From Nitrospira sp. (GTDB lineage: Bacteria > Nitrospirota > Thermodesulfovibrionia > Thermodesulfovibrionales > Dissulfurispiraceae), in contig NSJL01000015.1 of NCBI GenBank assembly GCA_002634385.1, positions 1 to 64,000 on the forward strand: DNA of 64,000 nucleotides. Reading direction: 5' to 3'. Within the stretch, counting starts at the first letter, position 1, and each line of letters opens with the position of its first letter. Shown here piece by piece: positions 1 to 8,109 of the stretch. A program made the translations under genes and the position numbers. The notes under the pieces were generated by a model. That model worked only from the letters and a program-made list of their open reading frames with translations, had not been told where the DNA came from and did no database searches.

Positions 1-521
1 GAACGGGGCAGGGGGCTGCCCTCGGCAGGGGCTCCCGCTACATCTTCGGGAAGCTCCAGATGCGTGGGACCCTGCTTCTCGAGGACCGCGATCTTGAACG
101 CCTTGCGCACCACCTCGGGGATGGTGCGCGGGGCGATGATCCGGGAATTCCATTTGGTAATGGGTTTGAGCATGGAGAGGACGTCGATATATTGATGCGA
201 TTCTTTATGTGCCCTCAAAGGCGATGCCTGGGCGGTAATGGCGAGGAGGGGGGCGAAGTCGAGAAAGGCATCGGCCACTCCGGTCACCAGGTTGGTCGCC
301 CCGGGACCGAGGGTGGAGAAGCAGACGCCGGGGGAACCGGTGAGCCTGCCGTAGACATTCGCCATAAAGGAGGCGCCCCTTTCATCCCGCGTGACGACCA
401 CCTCGATCCCCGACGCGGAAAGGGCGTTGAGGAGCTCGAGATTTTCTTCGCCGGGCAGGCCGAAAGCGAAACGCACTCCCTCATTCTCAAGACATTGTAC
501 CAATAACTCTGCGCTGTTCAT
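1..521 (-). CDS. TPP-dependent acetolactate-synthase-like enzyme, N-terminal part
   Basis: The gene reads off the left edge, so only its first 173 codons are present. The protein starts MNSAELLVQCLENEGV at an ATG at 519-521 and shows the N-terminal pyrimidine-binding domain of thiamine-diphosphate enzymes: FGLPGEENLEL, then TRDERGASFMA carrying the glutamate that activates the cofactor, then YGRLTGSPGVCFSTLGPG and the ATNLVTGVADAF stretch. It ends in the linker region after HLELPEDVAG. The family decarboxylates and ligates 2-keto acids. Acetolactate synthase large subunit is the first guess, but related decarboxylases and carboligases share this domain, and the cofactor-binding C-terminus is outside the window. 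No clear Shine-Dalgarno is visible. Family confidence is high, substrate confidence low. Confidence 0.85.
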   Translation of the reverse strand, partial: MNSAELLVQCLENEGVRFAFGLPGEENLELLNALSASGIEVVVTRDERGASFMANVYGRLTGSPGVCFSTLGPGATNLVTGVADAFLDFAPLLAITAQASPLRAHKESHQYIDVLSMLKPITKWNSRIIAPRTIPEVVRKAFKIAVLEKQGPTHLELPEDVAGAPAEGSPLPR

Positions 522-637
522 GATATCAACATATTACCATAATTTAAGAGGAAATTCTAAGGGGATGCAAAATAGGGATATCATCAGAAAAAGGCGGCAT
601 ATTCCTTTGCTCCGGAAGGCAGCAGAGGGCCAGTGCT

Positions 638-712
638 CTTATGAGAGATTTCTGCGTCTCTATGGCTCACTCCCTCTCTCTATGCGCACTCTTTCGGGTG
701 AGGAGGGGACAG
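638..712 (+). repeat. Dispersed repeat copy (reverse copy near 11.4 kb)
   Basis: The stretch containing ATGAGAGATTTCTGC, CTCTCTATGCGCAC and TCTTTCGGGTGAGGAG reappears in slightly diverged form on the opposite strand at about 11406-11466. The whole gap 522-1356 has no convincing gene. It holds this repeat, pyrimidine-rich low-complexity DNA and the repeats listed next. Confidence 0.6.
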
Positions 713-1148
713 GGGGATTCGATGTCCTTGCAATGCGACGAATCACCGTTTTCCCTCGCGGATAGTTGATTCTGATTCTCGTATCCTCCGGGGAGCGTCA
801 CCCCTGACTCCTACTCTCTGTGTGAGGGGAGTCGTGAAGTCCTTCGCTCCCCGACCTCTTGTTCTGCCTCTCTACCGCTCACTCCGTTACCACAGCGCAA
901 ACTCGCTTCCGCTCAAACATGCACTGTGGTGGCCCCTCCGTTTCACGAAGAGAGGAGACGAACAAGAGCTAAGGTCCGCTCAGAACTCCCCTCCTCCCCT
1001 CTCTGAGAGAGGGAGCACTCACTCCCTGTCCCCTGGTTTATTCTTGTCAAGGACTCCCCTCTCCTTCTTCATCATGCATGCCCATCAAACATGCATTCCT
1101 TTCGGGAGAGAGAGAAAGAGGGGGTCCCTCTCCCCTCTCTTTTCTTCT

Positions 1149-1195
1149 GTCGTCATCCCGGCGGATCCTCTGAGCCGGGATCCACAGTCCTTTTC
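1149..1195 (+). repeat. Dispersed GC-rich repeat, copy 1
   Basis: Begins GTCGTCATCCCGGCGGATCC and continues through TGAGCCGGGATCCA to TCCTTTTC. The same sequence is present in reverse orientation at 11349-11399. The core CCCGGC...GCCGGG is self-complementary. Confidence 0.75.
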
Positions 1196-1223
1196 CGAAA
1201 GACTCCGGTTCAAAGACTCTGGA

Positions 1224-1290
1224 CCCCGGCTTTCGCCGGGGTGACGGAGTAGAGGGATTCCGGCTTCCGCCGGGGTGACGGAGTAGAGGG
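1224..1290 (+). repeat. Tandem pair of CCGGCTTTCGCCGG hairpin repeats
   Basis: Two near-identical units of about 35 bp. Each starts with a small hairpin (CCCCGGCTTTCGCCGGGG in the first) and is followed by TGACGGAGTAGAGGG. They lie just downstream of the minus-strand corA and may contribute to its 3' end. Confidence 0.65.
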
Positions 1291-1356
1291 GCTCCGGCTG
1301 TCTCCCTGAGTGATGGACTCGTAAACAGACTGACACAGTGGGACGAAGGGGCATCC

Positions 1357-2421
1357 TCAGAGCCATTTTTTTCTCTTGAAGAAGAAGAGCATAAAGAGGG
1401 CGATGACGAGCATGGACAGGAGGACTGCGGGATAGCCCCAGGAGGAGTCCAGTTCCGGCATGTATTTGAAATTCATGCCGTAAATTCCTGAGATGAGGGA
1501 CAGGGGCATGAAAAGAGTGGTGATGATGGTCAGTATCTTCATGACTTCGTTCAGGCGGTTGCTGATGCTCGAAAGGTAAATGTCGATCATTCCGGACACC
1601 ACATCGCGGAAAGTCTCGACGGTATCGATCACCTGGATGGTATGGTCGTACACATCCCGGAGGTAGATGCCGGTGGAGCTGCGGATCAACGATGACTCCC
1701 CCCTCTCCAGGGAGCTGATCACCTCGCGTAGCGGCCAGACCGACTTGCGCAGGAAGATCATCTCCCGCTTGAGGCGGTGGATGGCCTGGAGGGTCCCCGG
1801 GGTGGGGGTGGAGACCAGCTCCTCCTCGATGAACTCGATGCGGTCCCCGGTCTTCTCGAGGATGAGGAAGTAGTTGTCCACAATGGCATCCATCAGGGAG
1901 TAGAAGAGATAATCGGTCCCCATCTTCCGTATGCGTCCTATGTCCTTGCGGAGATGCTCCCGGACGGCGTTGAAGACATCCCCCTCGATGCCCTCCTGGA
2001 AGGAGAGGACGAAGTTTCCCCCGAGGACCAGGCTGATCTGTTCGATGGTGATGGTGCCGGTCGCATCGTCGTAGTAAAGCATTTTCAATACGGCATAGAG
2101 GTACTCCTTGAAATCCTCCATTTTCGGTCTTTGGTCCGTGTTGAGGATATCCTCCAGGATGAGGGGATGCAGTCCGAAGCATCCCCCCAGTTCCGCGAGG
2201 ATTTTTTCCTGATGGAGTCCCTCGATATTGATCCAGGTGACGGTGGGCCTGTCCCTGAAGGGGATGCACTGGCTGACCCCGGTGATCTCCCTCTCTTCGA
2301 AGCCTGTTTCATCATAATCGATGAGGGTGATCCTGACCTCTTTGCGCCTCTGTTCGCCGATATGTACGAGGGCGCCCGGAGGAAGCCCGGCTTTTTTCGA
2401 TCTCTTCTTGGTAAGCTTCAC
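1357..2421 (-). CDS. corA: CorA-family magnesium/cobalt transporter
   Basis: Inner-membrane channel for Mg2+ (and Co2+/Ni2+) uptake. The 354-residue protein has the family layout: a large acidic cytoplasmic domain (about residues 1-290), the pore signature YGMNF near residue 317, two C-terminal transmembrane helices (around 297-317 and 330-350), and a short basic tail ending FFFKRKKWL. The periplasmic loop after GMN contains MPELDSSWGY, as expected. Length and motif order are typical of full-length CorA. The gene stands alone on the minus strand. A small cytochrome-like frame lies just upstream and a hairpin repeat just downstream. Nothing is missing and the assignment is firm. Confidence 0.95.
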   Translation of the reverse strand: MKLTKKRSKKAGLPPGALVHIGEQRRKEVRITLIDYDETGFEEREITGVSQCIPFRDRPTVTWINIEGLHQEKILAELGGCFGLHPLILEDILNTDQRPKMEDFKEYLYAVLKMLYYDDATGTITIEQISLVLGGNFVLSFQEGIEGDVFNAVREHLRKDIGRIRKMGTDYLFYSLMDAIVDNYFLILEKTGDRIEFIEEELVSTPTPGTLQAIHRLKREMIFLRKSVWPLREVISSLERGESSLIRSSTGIYLRDVYDHTIQVIDTVETFRDVVSGMIDIYLSSISNRLNEVMKILTIITTLFMPLSLISGIYGMNFKYMPELDSSWGYPAVLLSMLVIALFMLFFFKRKKWL

Positions 2422-2431
2422 GGCGGCCTGT

Positions 2432-2626
2432 CTACATCTTGTGGCATTTGGCGCAGTCTTCCGCCTTCCCGGAGCTGAATGCCCTTTTCCCGTTATGACA
2501 TTCCCCGCAATGCTTCCCCTTGATGATTTCCACCATCTTCATTTTTGCGTAGTCTTTTTTCATTTTTTCCCTCTTTTCCGCAGTCGGTATATCCGGTGAA
2601 AGCGCGGAATAGGATAATGGTATCAT
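2432..2626 (-). CDS. Short c-type cytochrome of the triheme c7 family, possibly truncated
   Basis: A 64-residue frame carries two haem c attachment sites, CGECH and CAKCH, within GKHCGECHNGKRAF and SGKAEDCAKCHKM. This spacing matches the C-terminal half of c7-type triheme cytochrome domains (GKxCGxCHxGKxAF...CxxCH), which normally have an additional CxxCH site upstream. That first haem region and a signal peptide are not visible: the sequence before the motif (MIPLSYSALSPDIPTAEK) looks like neither. I chose the ATG at 2624-2626, but no ribosome-binding site is evident. It may be a remnant of a longer periplasmic cytochrome. It lies 10 bp upstream of corA on the same strand and is divergent from osmC. 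Confidence 0.5.
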   Translation of the reverse strand: MIPLSYSALSPDIPTAEKREKMKKDYAKMKMVEIIKGKHCGECHNGKRAFSSGKAEDCAKCHKM

Positions 2627-2729
2627 ATATTTACCGGAATGGAAACAGCGGTTTCCCATTTGACGGGGCACCGCGGGATTCACTACAATCCATGGAGAAG
2701 AGATCGAAAGAGCGAGGAGGAATGCAGTT

Positions 2730-3227
2730 ATGAGCGATACGGAAAGAGAGGTATTGGAAGAATCCTTGAAGGGGTACAAGGAGAAGGTTTCCCCCATCGA
2801 CAAGGCGACCCTCACCTGGGACAGGGATCTTATCTTCGTCGGGAGGACCGGCCAGGGGTATGAAATCGAGTTCGATGCGCAGGTCCAATGGGGCTGCAAA
2901 CCCACCGATGCCCTGCTCCTCAGTCTCGCCGGGTGCATGGGGATCGATGTGGTGAGCTTTCTGAAGAAGATGCGGGCGGAAATCGCAGGCTTCAGGATTA
3001 CCATGACGGGCGAGAGGAATCCCACTCCTCCTCAATATTATAAAGCAGTGGAAATGACCCTCCACATTGCGGGGAAGAACCTCGACCCGAAGAAAGTGGA
3101 GCGAGCCGTGTCCTTGTCCCACGAGAAGTACTGCTCCGTTTATAACTCGCTGAGAAAGGATATTGACGTGAAAGTGAACTATGTCCTGGAAGAGAAAGAG
3201 CCGGAGGAGGGAGCCCCCGGTAAGTGA
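2730..3227 (+). CDS. OsmC/Ohr-family peroxide-detoxification protein
   Basis: A 165-residue OsmC-fold protein. Family members reduce organic hydroperoxides with a pair of cysteines in the dimer interface. Both expected cysteines are visible: one in LLSLAGCMGIDVVSFL and one in SHEKYCSVYNSL. The N-terminal beta region (GRTGQGYEIEFDAQVQWG) and the KPTDALLLSLAG helix are canonical. An ATG with AGGAGG upstream (2717-2722) supports the start. It is followed after 58 bp by futalosine hydrolase on the same strand. It belongs to the broader OsmC-like group rather than clearly to Ohr. Confidence 0.9.
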   Translation: MSDTEREVLEESLKGYKEKVSPIDKATLTWDRDLIFVGRTGQGYEIEFDAQVQWGCKPTDALLLSLAGCMGIDVVSFLKKMRAEIAGFRITMTGERNPTPPQYYKAVEMTLHIAGKNLDPKKVERAVSLSHEKYCSVYNSLRKDIDVKVNYVLEEKEPEEGAPGK

Positions 3228-3285
3228 TCACGCACCGGCAGACGTGTGCGAAGGAAAAGCGGGGCACGAGCGGAGGAGCAGTGCG

Positions 3286-3987
3286 GTGACCGGGATCGTT
3301 GTTTCGACAGAAAGGGAAGCGGGGCTTCTCCTGCGGCAGCTTGCCGGGGGAGAGCGCATCTTCCTGCAGCAGAAGTCCTTTTATCGGGGGAATCTCAAGG
3401 GGAGCGTTCCCACGGTGATCTGCATTTGCGGCGTGGGAAAGGCCAATGCCGCCCACGGGACCGCCCTGCTCCTGGAGAGGTTCGGCCCGGATCTTGTCTG
3501 GTCCATCGGGGTTGCGGGGGCGTATCCTTCTTCGGGGCTGGAGGTCGGTGCTGTCGCGGTGGCTGAAAAGGATATCTACGGAGACGAGGGCCTGGTGACC
3601 GGCAGGGGCGGGTCCGGCTTCCATTCGATGGACGTCCTGCACCTTCCCCTCTGCACGGTGGACAGCACCCATTACTACAATGCCTTTCCCCTCTTCGTTC
3701 CCGAATGCCTTCAGGGATGCGGGAACAGGGGGATCTTCGTTACCGTCTCCGCATGCTCGGGCACGCGGGAAAGGGGAATTGAACTGGAAGGGAGGTTCGG
3801 CGCCCTCTGTGAGAGCATGGAGGGAGCGGCGGTGGCGCATGTCTGCACGCTGAATTCCATCCCCGTTGCGGAGGTCCGGGCCGTGAGCAATATCATCGAG
3901 GACAGGAGCGCGGAACCCCTCGACAGGGAGAGTCTCATCACCGCGGCGGGAAGGGTGCAGGAATACTTCCTCGACGTATGCATATAG
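3286..3987 (+). CDS. mqnB: Futalosine hydrolase MqnB
   Basis: Removes the base from futalosine in the futalosine route to menaquinone. It is a nucleoside-phosphorylase-fold protein with the nucleosidase markers: N-terminal GIVVSTEREAGLLL, the CGVGKANAAHGTALLL segment, SIGVAGAYPSSGLEVG, the ribose-binding CESMEGAAVAHV, and RAVSNIIEDR. I chose the GTG at 3286-3288 because it gives the usual short family N-terminus and has GGAGG nine bases upstream. An in-frame ATG at 3181 would overlap osmC by 47 bp and add 35 unlikely residues. The partner genes mqnC and mqnE lie 5-8 kb away on the other strand, which strengthens the call over a generic nucleosidase. Confidence 0.87.
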   Translation: MTGIVVSTEREAGLLLRQLAGGERIFLQQKSFYRGNLKGSVPTVICICGVGKANAAHGTALLLERFGPDLVWSIGVAGAYPSSGLEVGAVAVAEKDIYGDEGLVTGRGGSGFHSMDVLHLPLCTVDSTHYYNAFPLFVPECLQGCGNRGIFVTVSACSGTRERGIELEGRFGALCESMEGAAVAHVCTLNSIPVAEVRAVSNIIEDRSAEPLDRESLITAAGRVQEYFLDVCI

Positions 3988-4027
3988 GGGTGCCTGCACA
4001 CCCTGGCCCGGTACCCCGGCCTGCCGG

Positions 4028-4615
4028 TTATGCGGGGTGCTCTTCCCGGTAGAGCTCCATCACTTCTTCCCGGGTGACCACCGCCTCGACCATCCGGTAT
4101 GGAACAGCGGTTTCCCTCATCACTTCGCTGATGGCCTCGTACCCTCCCTCCTGTCTGTCGACCAGGGCTATCACTTTTATGATGGAGAGACCCGCTTCCC
4201 GTGCCTTCGTAATGGCCTCGATGGTGGACTTTCCGGTGGTGATGACATCATCCACAATGACCACCGTGTCCCCCGCCCGGACGTTTCCCTCGACCCACTG
4301 CATGGTGCCGTGGCTTTTTGCCGTCTTCCGCACGACGAAGGCCTCTATCGGCTTCCCCTTCAGGTAAGACGTGTATGCCACCGCCCCTGCAATGGGGTCC
4401 GCCCCCAGGGTGAGCCCCCCGATGCCGGTTGCCGGGAGGTCTTTTATCATCTCGAAAATCACATTGCCGATGGTATACATGCCCTCGGGGTGAAGGGTCA
4501 CTGTCTTGCAGTTGAAATAGTAGTTGCTCATGCGGCCGGAAACCAGTTTGAATACCGGTTCCTCGCTGTATTTAAACGCTTTCTCATAGAGCAGACGGAC
4601 CAGTCTCTCTTTCAT
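4028..4615 (-). CDS. pyrE: Orotate phosphoribosyltransferase
   Basis: Converts orotate and PRPP to orotidine monophosphate in pyrimidine synthesis (cytoplasm). The 195-residue length is typical. The PRPP-binding signature VVIVDDVITTGKSTIEAI is intact, preceded by the flexible catalytic-loop region VRKTAKSHGTMQWVEG and by SNYYFNCKTVTLHPEG near the N-terminus. It is convergent with mqnB (40 bp apart) and has no other pyr genes nearby. No attenuator or PyrR-type site was noticed in the short upstream region. Confidence 0.94.
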   Translation of the reverse strand: MKERLVRLLYEKAFKYSEEPVFKLVSGRMSNYYFNCKTVTLHPEGMYTIGNVIFEMIKDLPATGIGGLTLGADPIAGAVAYTSYLKGKPIEAFVVRKTAKSHGTMQWVEGNVRAGDTVVIVDDVITTGKSTIEAITKAREAGLSIIKVIALVDRQEGGYEAISEVMRETAVPYRMVEAVVTREEVMELYREEHPA

Positions 4616-4682
4616 GGAACTCCCTCTTTCTGAAGTGATGTCCGGTATTATAGCAGATACGGGCGGGGGATGCGGGTGCAGG

Positions 4683-4726
4683 GATACGGAGAGCGGAGAG
4701 AGAGGTATCCGTCCGCTCTCCGTATC
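4683..4726. terminator. 15-bp perfect hairpin between convergent ends
   Basis: GATACGGAGAGCGGA at 4683-4697 pairs perfectly with TCCGCTCTCCGTATC at 4712-4726 across a 14-nt loop. It lies ten bases beyond the stop of the minus-strand lipoprotein gene and would end its transcript. There is no strong T-run on either side, so termination could be weak or Rho-assisted. Confidence 0.6.
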
Positions 4727-4735
4727 GTTGCTGCT

Positions 4736-5158
4736 TTAATATCTTCTTTCGGTTTTCTCGCCTTCGCAGACCTCTTTTATGCGGTCCTTTACCAGGCGCT
4801 CGTCCTCCCATATCCTCTCCCGCACCTTCTTGCAGTTGGTGCGTTCGTCGGCTCCCACCGGCTCGGCCCGGTATACGCCGCGACCGTTCTCGGTCGTGTA
4901 TTCCACCGGTCTGTTCGTCCGGGCTGCTTCCTGCGCGCCGCGGGCCGCCACATCAGAGACGGTGGCGCCGAACAGCGCACCCAGTGTGGCACCGATTACC
5001 CCGCCGCGCCAGGGGTTTTTTCTATCGAGAAGCGCCCCTGCCGCACCGCCGACCACGCCGCCTGCCGCGCCGCCTTCATAATGATAGCGGGCGCATGCGC
5101 TGACGAAGAGAAAGACGAGCAGCAACGCTATTACCGTTATTTTCCTGCCAGATACCAT
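4736..5158 (-). CDS. Glycine-zipper outer-membrane lipoprotein
   Basis: A 140-residue secreted lipoprotein. A hydrophobic signal peptide (KITVIALLLVFLFVSAC) ends in a lipobox with the acylated Cys at about residue 22. It is followed by a glycine/alanine zipper, GGAAGGVVGGAAGALL then GGVIGATLGALFG, typical of glycine-zipper 2TM-like lipoproteins that sit in or against membranes. The C-terminal half is charged and has one further cysteine pair (NCKKV, EVCEG). Function unknown. Members of this loose group are often envelope-integrity proteins. Single gene, followed by a hairpin. Confidence 0.8.
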   Translation of the reverse strand: MVSGRKITVIALLLVFLFVSACARYHYEGGAAGGVVGGAAGALLDRKNPWRGGVIGATLGALFGATVSDVAARGAQEAARTNRPVEYTTENGRGVYRAEPVGADERTNCKKVRERIWEDERLVKDRIKEVCEGEKTERRY

Positions 5159-5286
5159 TGTACTCCTCCTGGATTGTGTAATTACCTCTATTTATCATTC
5201 TACCAGCAAGGACAAGGAAAGACAAGGATCGGGAGGGGCGGCCCGGCCGGTTGACTTGCCTTCAAGGCAATCAGTATTGTAGAAAT

Positions 5287-5970
5287 ATGAAATTGCTGCT
5301 TTTCGATATCGACGGCACCCTCCTCGATTCCGGGGGGGCCGGGACGCGCGCGCTGAATTATGCGTTCAGGGAGCTCTTCTCCCTTGACCACGCCTTCGAG
5401 GGTATCGGCATGGCGGGAAAGACGGATATCCAGATTATCAGGGAATGCCTCGAGAAGCACGGCTTTCCCACCGATAACGGGCTCATCCCCCGGATGATGA
5501 ATGCGTACCTCACCTACCTGAAAGCGGAGATACAGAACAGCACCCGGCATGTCAAACCCGGAATCCATGAGGCGCTTTCCGCACTGAGCGGAAGAAACGG
5601 GAAGTGCCTGCTCGGACTTCTGACCGGGAATATCGAGCTGGGCGCCCGTATGAAGCTGGAACCCTTTGCGTTAAATAAGTATTTCCCTTCAGGGGCTTTC
5701 GGGAGTGATGACGAAGACCGCAACCGGCTCCTTCCCATCGCCCGCAGGAGGTTCGAGGAGCTGACCGGAAGGGAGATCCCCTTCGGGGACTGCGTCATTA
5801 TCGGAGATACTCCGCGGGATGTCCACTGTGCCAAGCCGTACGGGGCGTTCAGCGTGGGGGTTGCCACAGGCCCCTACCACTACGAGGCCCTTGAGGAAGC
5901 CGGAGCGGACATAGTATTCAGGGATCTCTCCGATACAGAGGCATTCCTGAAAGCGGTCGGCATGATATAA
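5287..5970 (+). CDS. HAD-superfamily phosphatase (phosphoglycolate-phosphatase-like)
   Basis: A 227-residue haloacid-dehalogenase-fold hydrolase. Motif I FDIDGTLLDSGG carries the nucleophilic Asp. Motif II is in LLTGN, motif III/IV in CVIIGDTPRDVHCAKPYG, and a helical C1 cap follows motif I (AGKTDIQIIRECLEKHG). This combination resembles Gph/PGP-type phosphatases that clear phosphoglycolate or other small phosphoesters, but the substrate cannot be read from the sequence. The ATG at 5287 places motif I at residue 6, as is usual. A TTG 36 bases upstream is a less likely start. No strong Shine-Dalgarno is seen. Confidence 0.85.
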   Translation: MKLLLFDIDGTLLDSGGAGTRALNYAFRELFSLDHAFEGIGMAGKTDIQIIRECLEKHGFPTDNGLIPRMMNAYLTYLKAEIQNSTRHVKPGIHEALSALSGRNGKCLLGLLTGNIELGARMKLEPFALNKYFPSGAFGSDDEDRNRLLPIARRRFEELTGREIPFGDCVIIGDTPRDVHCAKPYGAFSVGVATGPYHYEALEEAGADIVFRDLSDTEAFLKAVGMI

Positions 5971-5999
5971 AGGGGATCTCTCTTCGACGAGGGATTCAG

Positions 6000-6392
6000 T
6001 CAGCCGGCTCCCTCTATCTCCTGTATCGATTCCCTCACCATCTCCCTGACGGCGCTGTTTGTATCCCTTTCCGCATCGAGGAGATAGGGGAGGGCGTCCC
6101 GGTGTCTGATGATGCCGAGGAGGGAGGCGCTGTCCCCCCGCACGGTGGGATTCGGGTCCCTGAGGAGCAGGGCAAGGGAGGGAATAAGCTCGACCAGGGC
6201 TTTTTGCCGCACCCGGGCCAGTTCTTCCACCAGGGCGGTGGCCCCCAGCCGCACCCGGATTCTTTCGTCCCGGATCATATCGATAATGAGCGGGTAGAGA
6301 CCCTCGTCGTGCTTGAACATGTCGATGATGTTGTCGAGGAATCCCTTCTCCATGGAATCGAGCACCATTGTCCTCAATTCGCCGTCGACCAC
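6000..6392 (-). CDS. Small HEAT-repeat protein
   Basis: A 130-residue all-helical protein with HEAT/armadillo-like repeats, for example RVRLGATALVEELARVR, LIPSLALLLRDPNPTVRGDSASLLG and LLDAERDTNSAVREMVRESI. HEAT proteins are scaffolds for protein-protein contacts, and no catalytic motif is visible. The start is a GTG at 6390-6392 with a GGGAGC-type site upstream. It begins 25 bp after the thioredoxin-reductase-like gene and is probably co-transcribed with it, so it might assist or regulate that enzyme. That link is inference only. Confidence 0.75.
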   Translation of the reverse strand: MVDGELRTMVLDSMEKGFLDNIIDMFKHDEGLYPLIIDMIRDERIRVRLGATALVEELARVRQKALVELIPSLALLLRDPNPTVRGDSASLLGIIRHRDALPYLLDAERDTNSAVREMVRESIQEIEGAG

Positions 6393-6417
6393 TGTCCCCT
6401 GCTCCCGCCGTCGCCTC

Positions 6418-7362
6418 TTATCCGTGCCAGTCGTACTTCCTTCTCCTGCGATGGAACACGTACTTCTCTGCGGAGAGGGCGGCGATGCACCCCTGCGCCG
6501 CTGCGATCACCACCTGCCGGACCTCCGTGCAGGTTACGTCTCCCGCGCTGAAGACTCCCGGGATGGACGTTTCCGTCATCTTGTTCGTCACGATGCATTC
6601 ATCCTCCGAGATCTCCACGGAGCCCTGCAGGAAGTCGATGACGGGTTTGCTTCCGTGGAGATAGACAAAAACCCCGTCCATGTCCAGTGAGCTCTCCTCC
6701 CCCTGGGCGTCGCGCAGATGTACCCTTTCCACCAGGTCGCCCCCTTCGATGGAGGCTGCCGTCCGGCCGGTGAGCACCTTCAGGTTCTGAATGGACAGGG
6801 TCGGGTTGTCCGGGGAGACCTTCAGCTCCTTCGAGGGAGAGATGAGATACACCGTCTCCGCAAAACGGGTGAGAAGCCCCGCTTCCTTGACCGCCTCCTC
6901 CGAATCGCCGAGGACGCAAACGGTCTTCCCCCGGAAAAAGGCGGCATCGCAAATGGCGCAATAGCTCACTCCCCTTCCCAGGAACTCCGCCTCTCCCTTT
7001 ATGGTCGCCTTCCTCCCCATGGAGCCGGTGGCGATGATGAGGGACTTGGCCTGGTACGTTTTTTCCATGGTGAAGGCTTCTTTTACCTCTCCCGTCAGGG
7101 ATACCCCGATGACCTGCGCCTCGACATACTCGGCACCGAAGCCCACGGCCTGCTTCCTGAAAATGTCGAGCAGTTCCGGTCCCGGCAGGGGCTTTTCCAG
7201 CCCGGGGTAGTTTTCGATCAGGCTGGCGAAGGCAAGGGCCCCTGCGGAGGAGGATTTGTCGAGGACAAGGGTCTTCATTTTCGCCCGCGCGGTGTATTGG
7301 GCGGCGCTGAGGCCCGCAGGCCCGCCGCCGATTATGATGACATCGTAAAGGGAATCCGTCAT
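6418..7362 (-). CDS. Thioredoxin-reductase-like flavoprotein without canonical NADPH motifs
   Basis: A 314-residue flavoprotein with the thioredoxin-reductase plan. The N-terminal FAD site is VIIIGGGPAGLSAAQYTA. The redox-active pair is in VSYCAICDAAFF (residues ~133-136), and the C-terminal FAD motif is GVFSAGDVT. The NADPH domain is atypical: the nucleotide loop reads CVLGDSEEAVKEA where GxGxxA is expected, and the position of the phosphate-binding HRRxxxR reads LISPSKELKVS. Loss of both motifs is a feature of ferredoxin-dependent or other non-NADPH thioredoxin reductases. The electron donor here is therefore uncertain. A GAGGAGGAAC site precedes the ATG. A HEAT-repeat gene follows. Confidence 0.85.
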   Translation of the reverse strand: MTDSLYDVIIIGGGPAGLSAAQYTARAKMKTLVLDKSSSAGALAFASLIENYPGLEKPLPGPELLDIFRKQAVGFGAEYVEAQVIGVSLTGEVKEAFTMEKTYQAKSLIIATGSMGRKATIKGEAEFLGRGVSYCAICDAAFFRGKTVCVLGDSEEAVKEAGLLTRFAETVYLISPSKELKVSPDNPTLSIQNLKVLTGRTAASIEGGDLVERVHLRDAQGEESSLDMDGVFVYLHGSKPVIDFLQGSVEISEDECIVTNKMTETSIPGVFSAGDVTCTEVRQVVIAAAQGCIAALSAEKYVFHRRRRKYDWHG

Positions 7363-7481
7363 AGTTCCTCCTCAGAGAAAAAGGTGAAAAGGCAGTTGCT
7401 TTTATTATACCGTAACAATCTTTCTTTATTCTGAAGAATGAGTGCCGGACGGAAGAAGGCTCTGCGGTTTTCTGATTCAGA

Positions 7482-7507
7482 GAGCGGGGGGAAATCACCC
7501 CCCGCTC
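7482..7507 (-). terminator. Hairpin downstream of the 7.5-kb periplasmic protein gene
   Basis: GAGCGGGGGG at 7482-7491 pairs with CCCCCCGCTC at 7498-7507 over a six-base loop, 19 bases past the stop of the minus-strand gene. The stem is very stable but there is no good T-run. Confidence 0.6.
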
Positions 7508-7526
7508 CTGCCGGTTCAGACCGGGA

Positions 7527-7859
7527 TCAGGGATGTCTTTTCTGTTTGTCGTGCTTCTGCTTGAACACTTTTTTGTCGAGGATGTCCAGCCTGTGGTTCA
7601 GCACGTCAATCTCGCGCGGGGTAAGTGCGCCTTTCCGCGCTTTCTCGAAAGTCCCCCTGATGCTGTTCAGGTCGCGCTGAAGGCGCTTGGCTTCCGGGGG
7701 GGTAAGGGCGCCCGAGAGCTTTCCCTCATCGATCCTCTGCTGGAGGTTCGCAATGCGGTCCCTGATCTGCTCGGCGGGGGACGCCAGTGCAGGAACCGTC
7801 CACGCGAGGGAGAGCGCAACGATTACCAAAGCTGCCAACGGCAAAAGCAGTTTTTTCAT
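7527..7859 (-). CDS. Secreted helical protein of unknown function
   Basis: A 110-residue protein with a clear signal peptide (KKLLLPLAALVIVALSLAW...ALA) and a mature domain made of two similar helical units. Each has an L-T-x-x-E pattern: GKLSGALTPPEAKRLQRDL and RKGALTPREIDVLNHRL. It ends with a Lys/His-rich tail (KQKHDKQKRHP). Such small periplasmic helical proteins with repeated G-x-LT-xx-E segments are widespread and uncharacterised. The basic tail might bind metal or an acidic surface. The start is supported by AGGAGGTC directly upstream. No functional neighbour. Confidence 0.75.
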   Translation of the reverse strand: MKKLLLPLAALVIVALSLAWTVPALASPAEQIRDRIANLQQRIDEGKLSGALTPPEAKRLQRDLNSIRGTFEKARKGALTPREIDVLNHRLDILDKKVFKQKHDKQKRHP

Positions 7860-8109
7860 AAAGACCTCCTTTCTGCTTTTCTGCCGTTCATTATATCCTT
7901 TTGAAACGCCTCTGCACAATCGTACAAATCCGTTTCCGTACAAAAGGCCTGAGCATTGAGGAAAATCGGTCTTTTGCTTTATAGTAGGGAAAGGAGAGCG
8001 GAAGGTACGTTCCCGCCGTGGACTATGTCCTGAAAAAAAGAACTGGGGGCCTGAAAGGGAAATTGCCCCGATCAGAAGCCCGATCAGAAGAATGTGTGGG
8101 GGATCTTCG

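Noticed and set aside
822..1244. Possible small gene in the 5' gap
   Set aside because: The frame covers pyrimidine-rich low-complexity DNA and a dispersed repeat. No ribosome-binding site or domain.
1224..1290. CRISPR-like short repeats
   Set aside because: Only two adjacent copies, without regular spacers or cas genes. Better explained as hairpin repeats.
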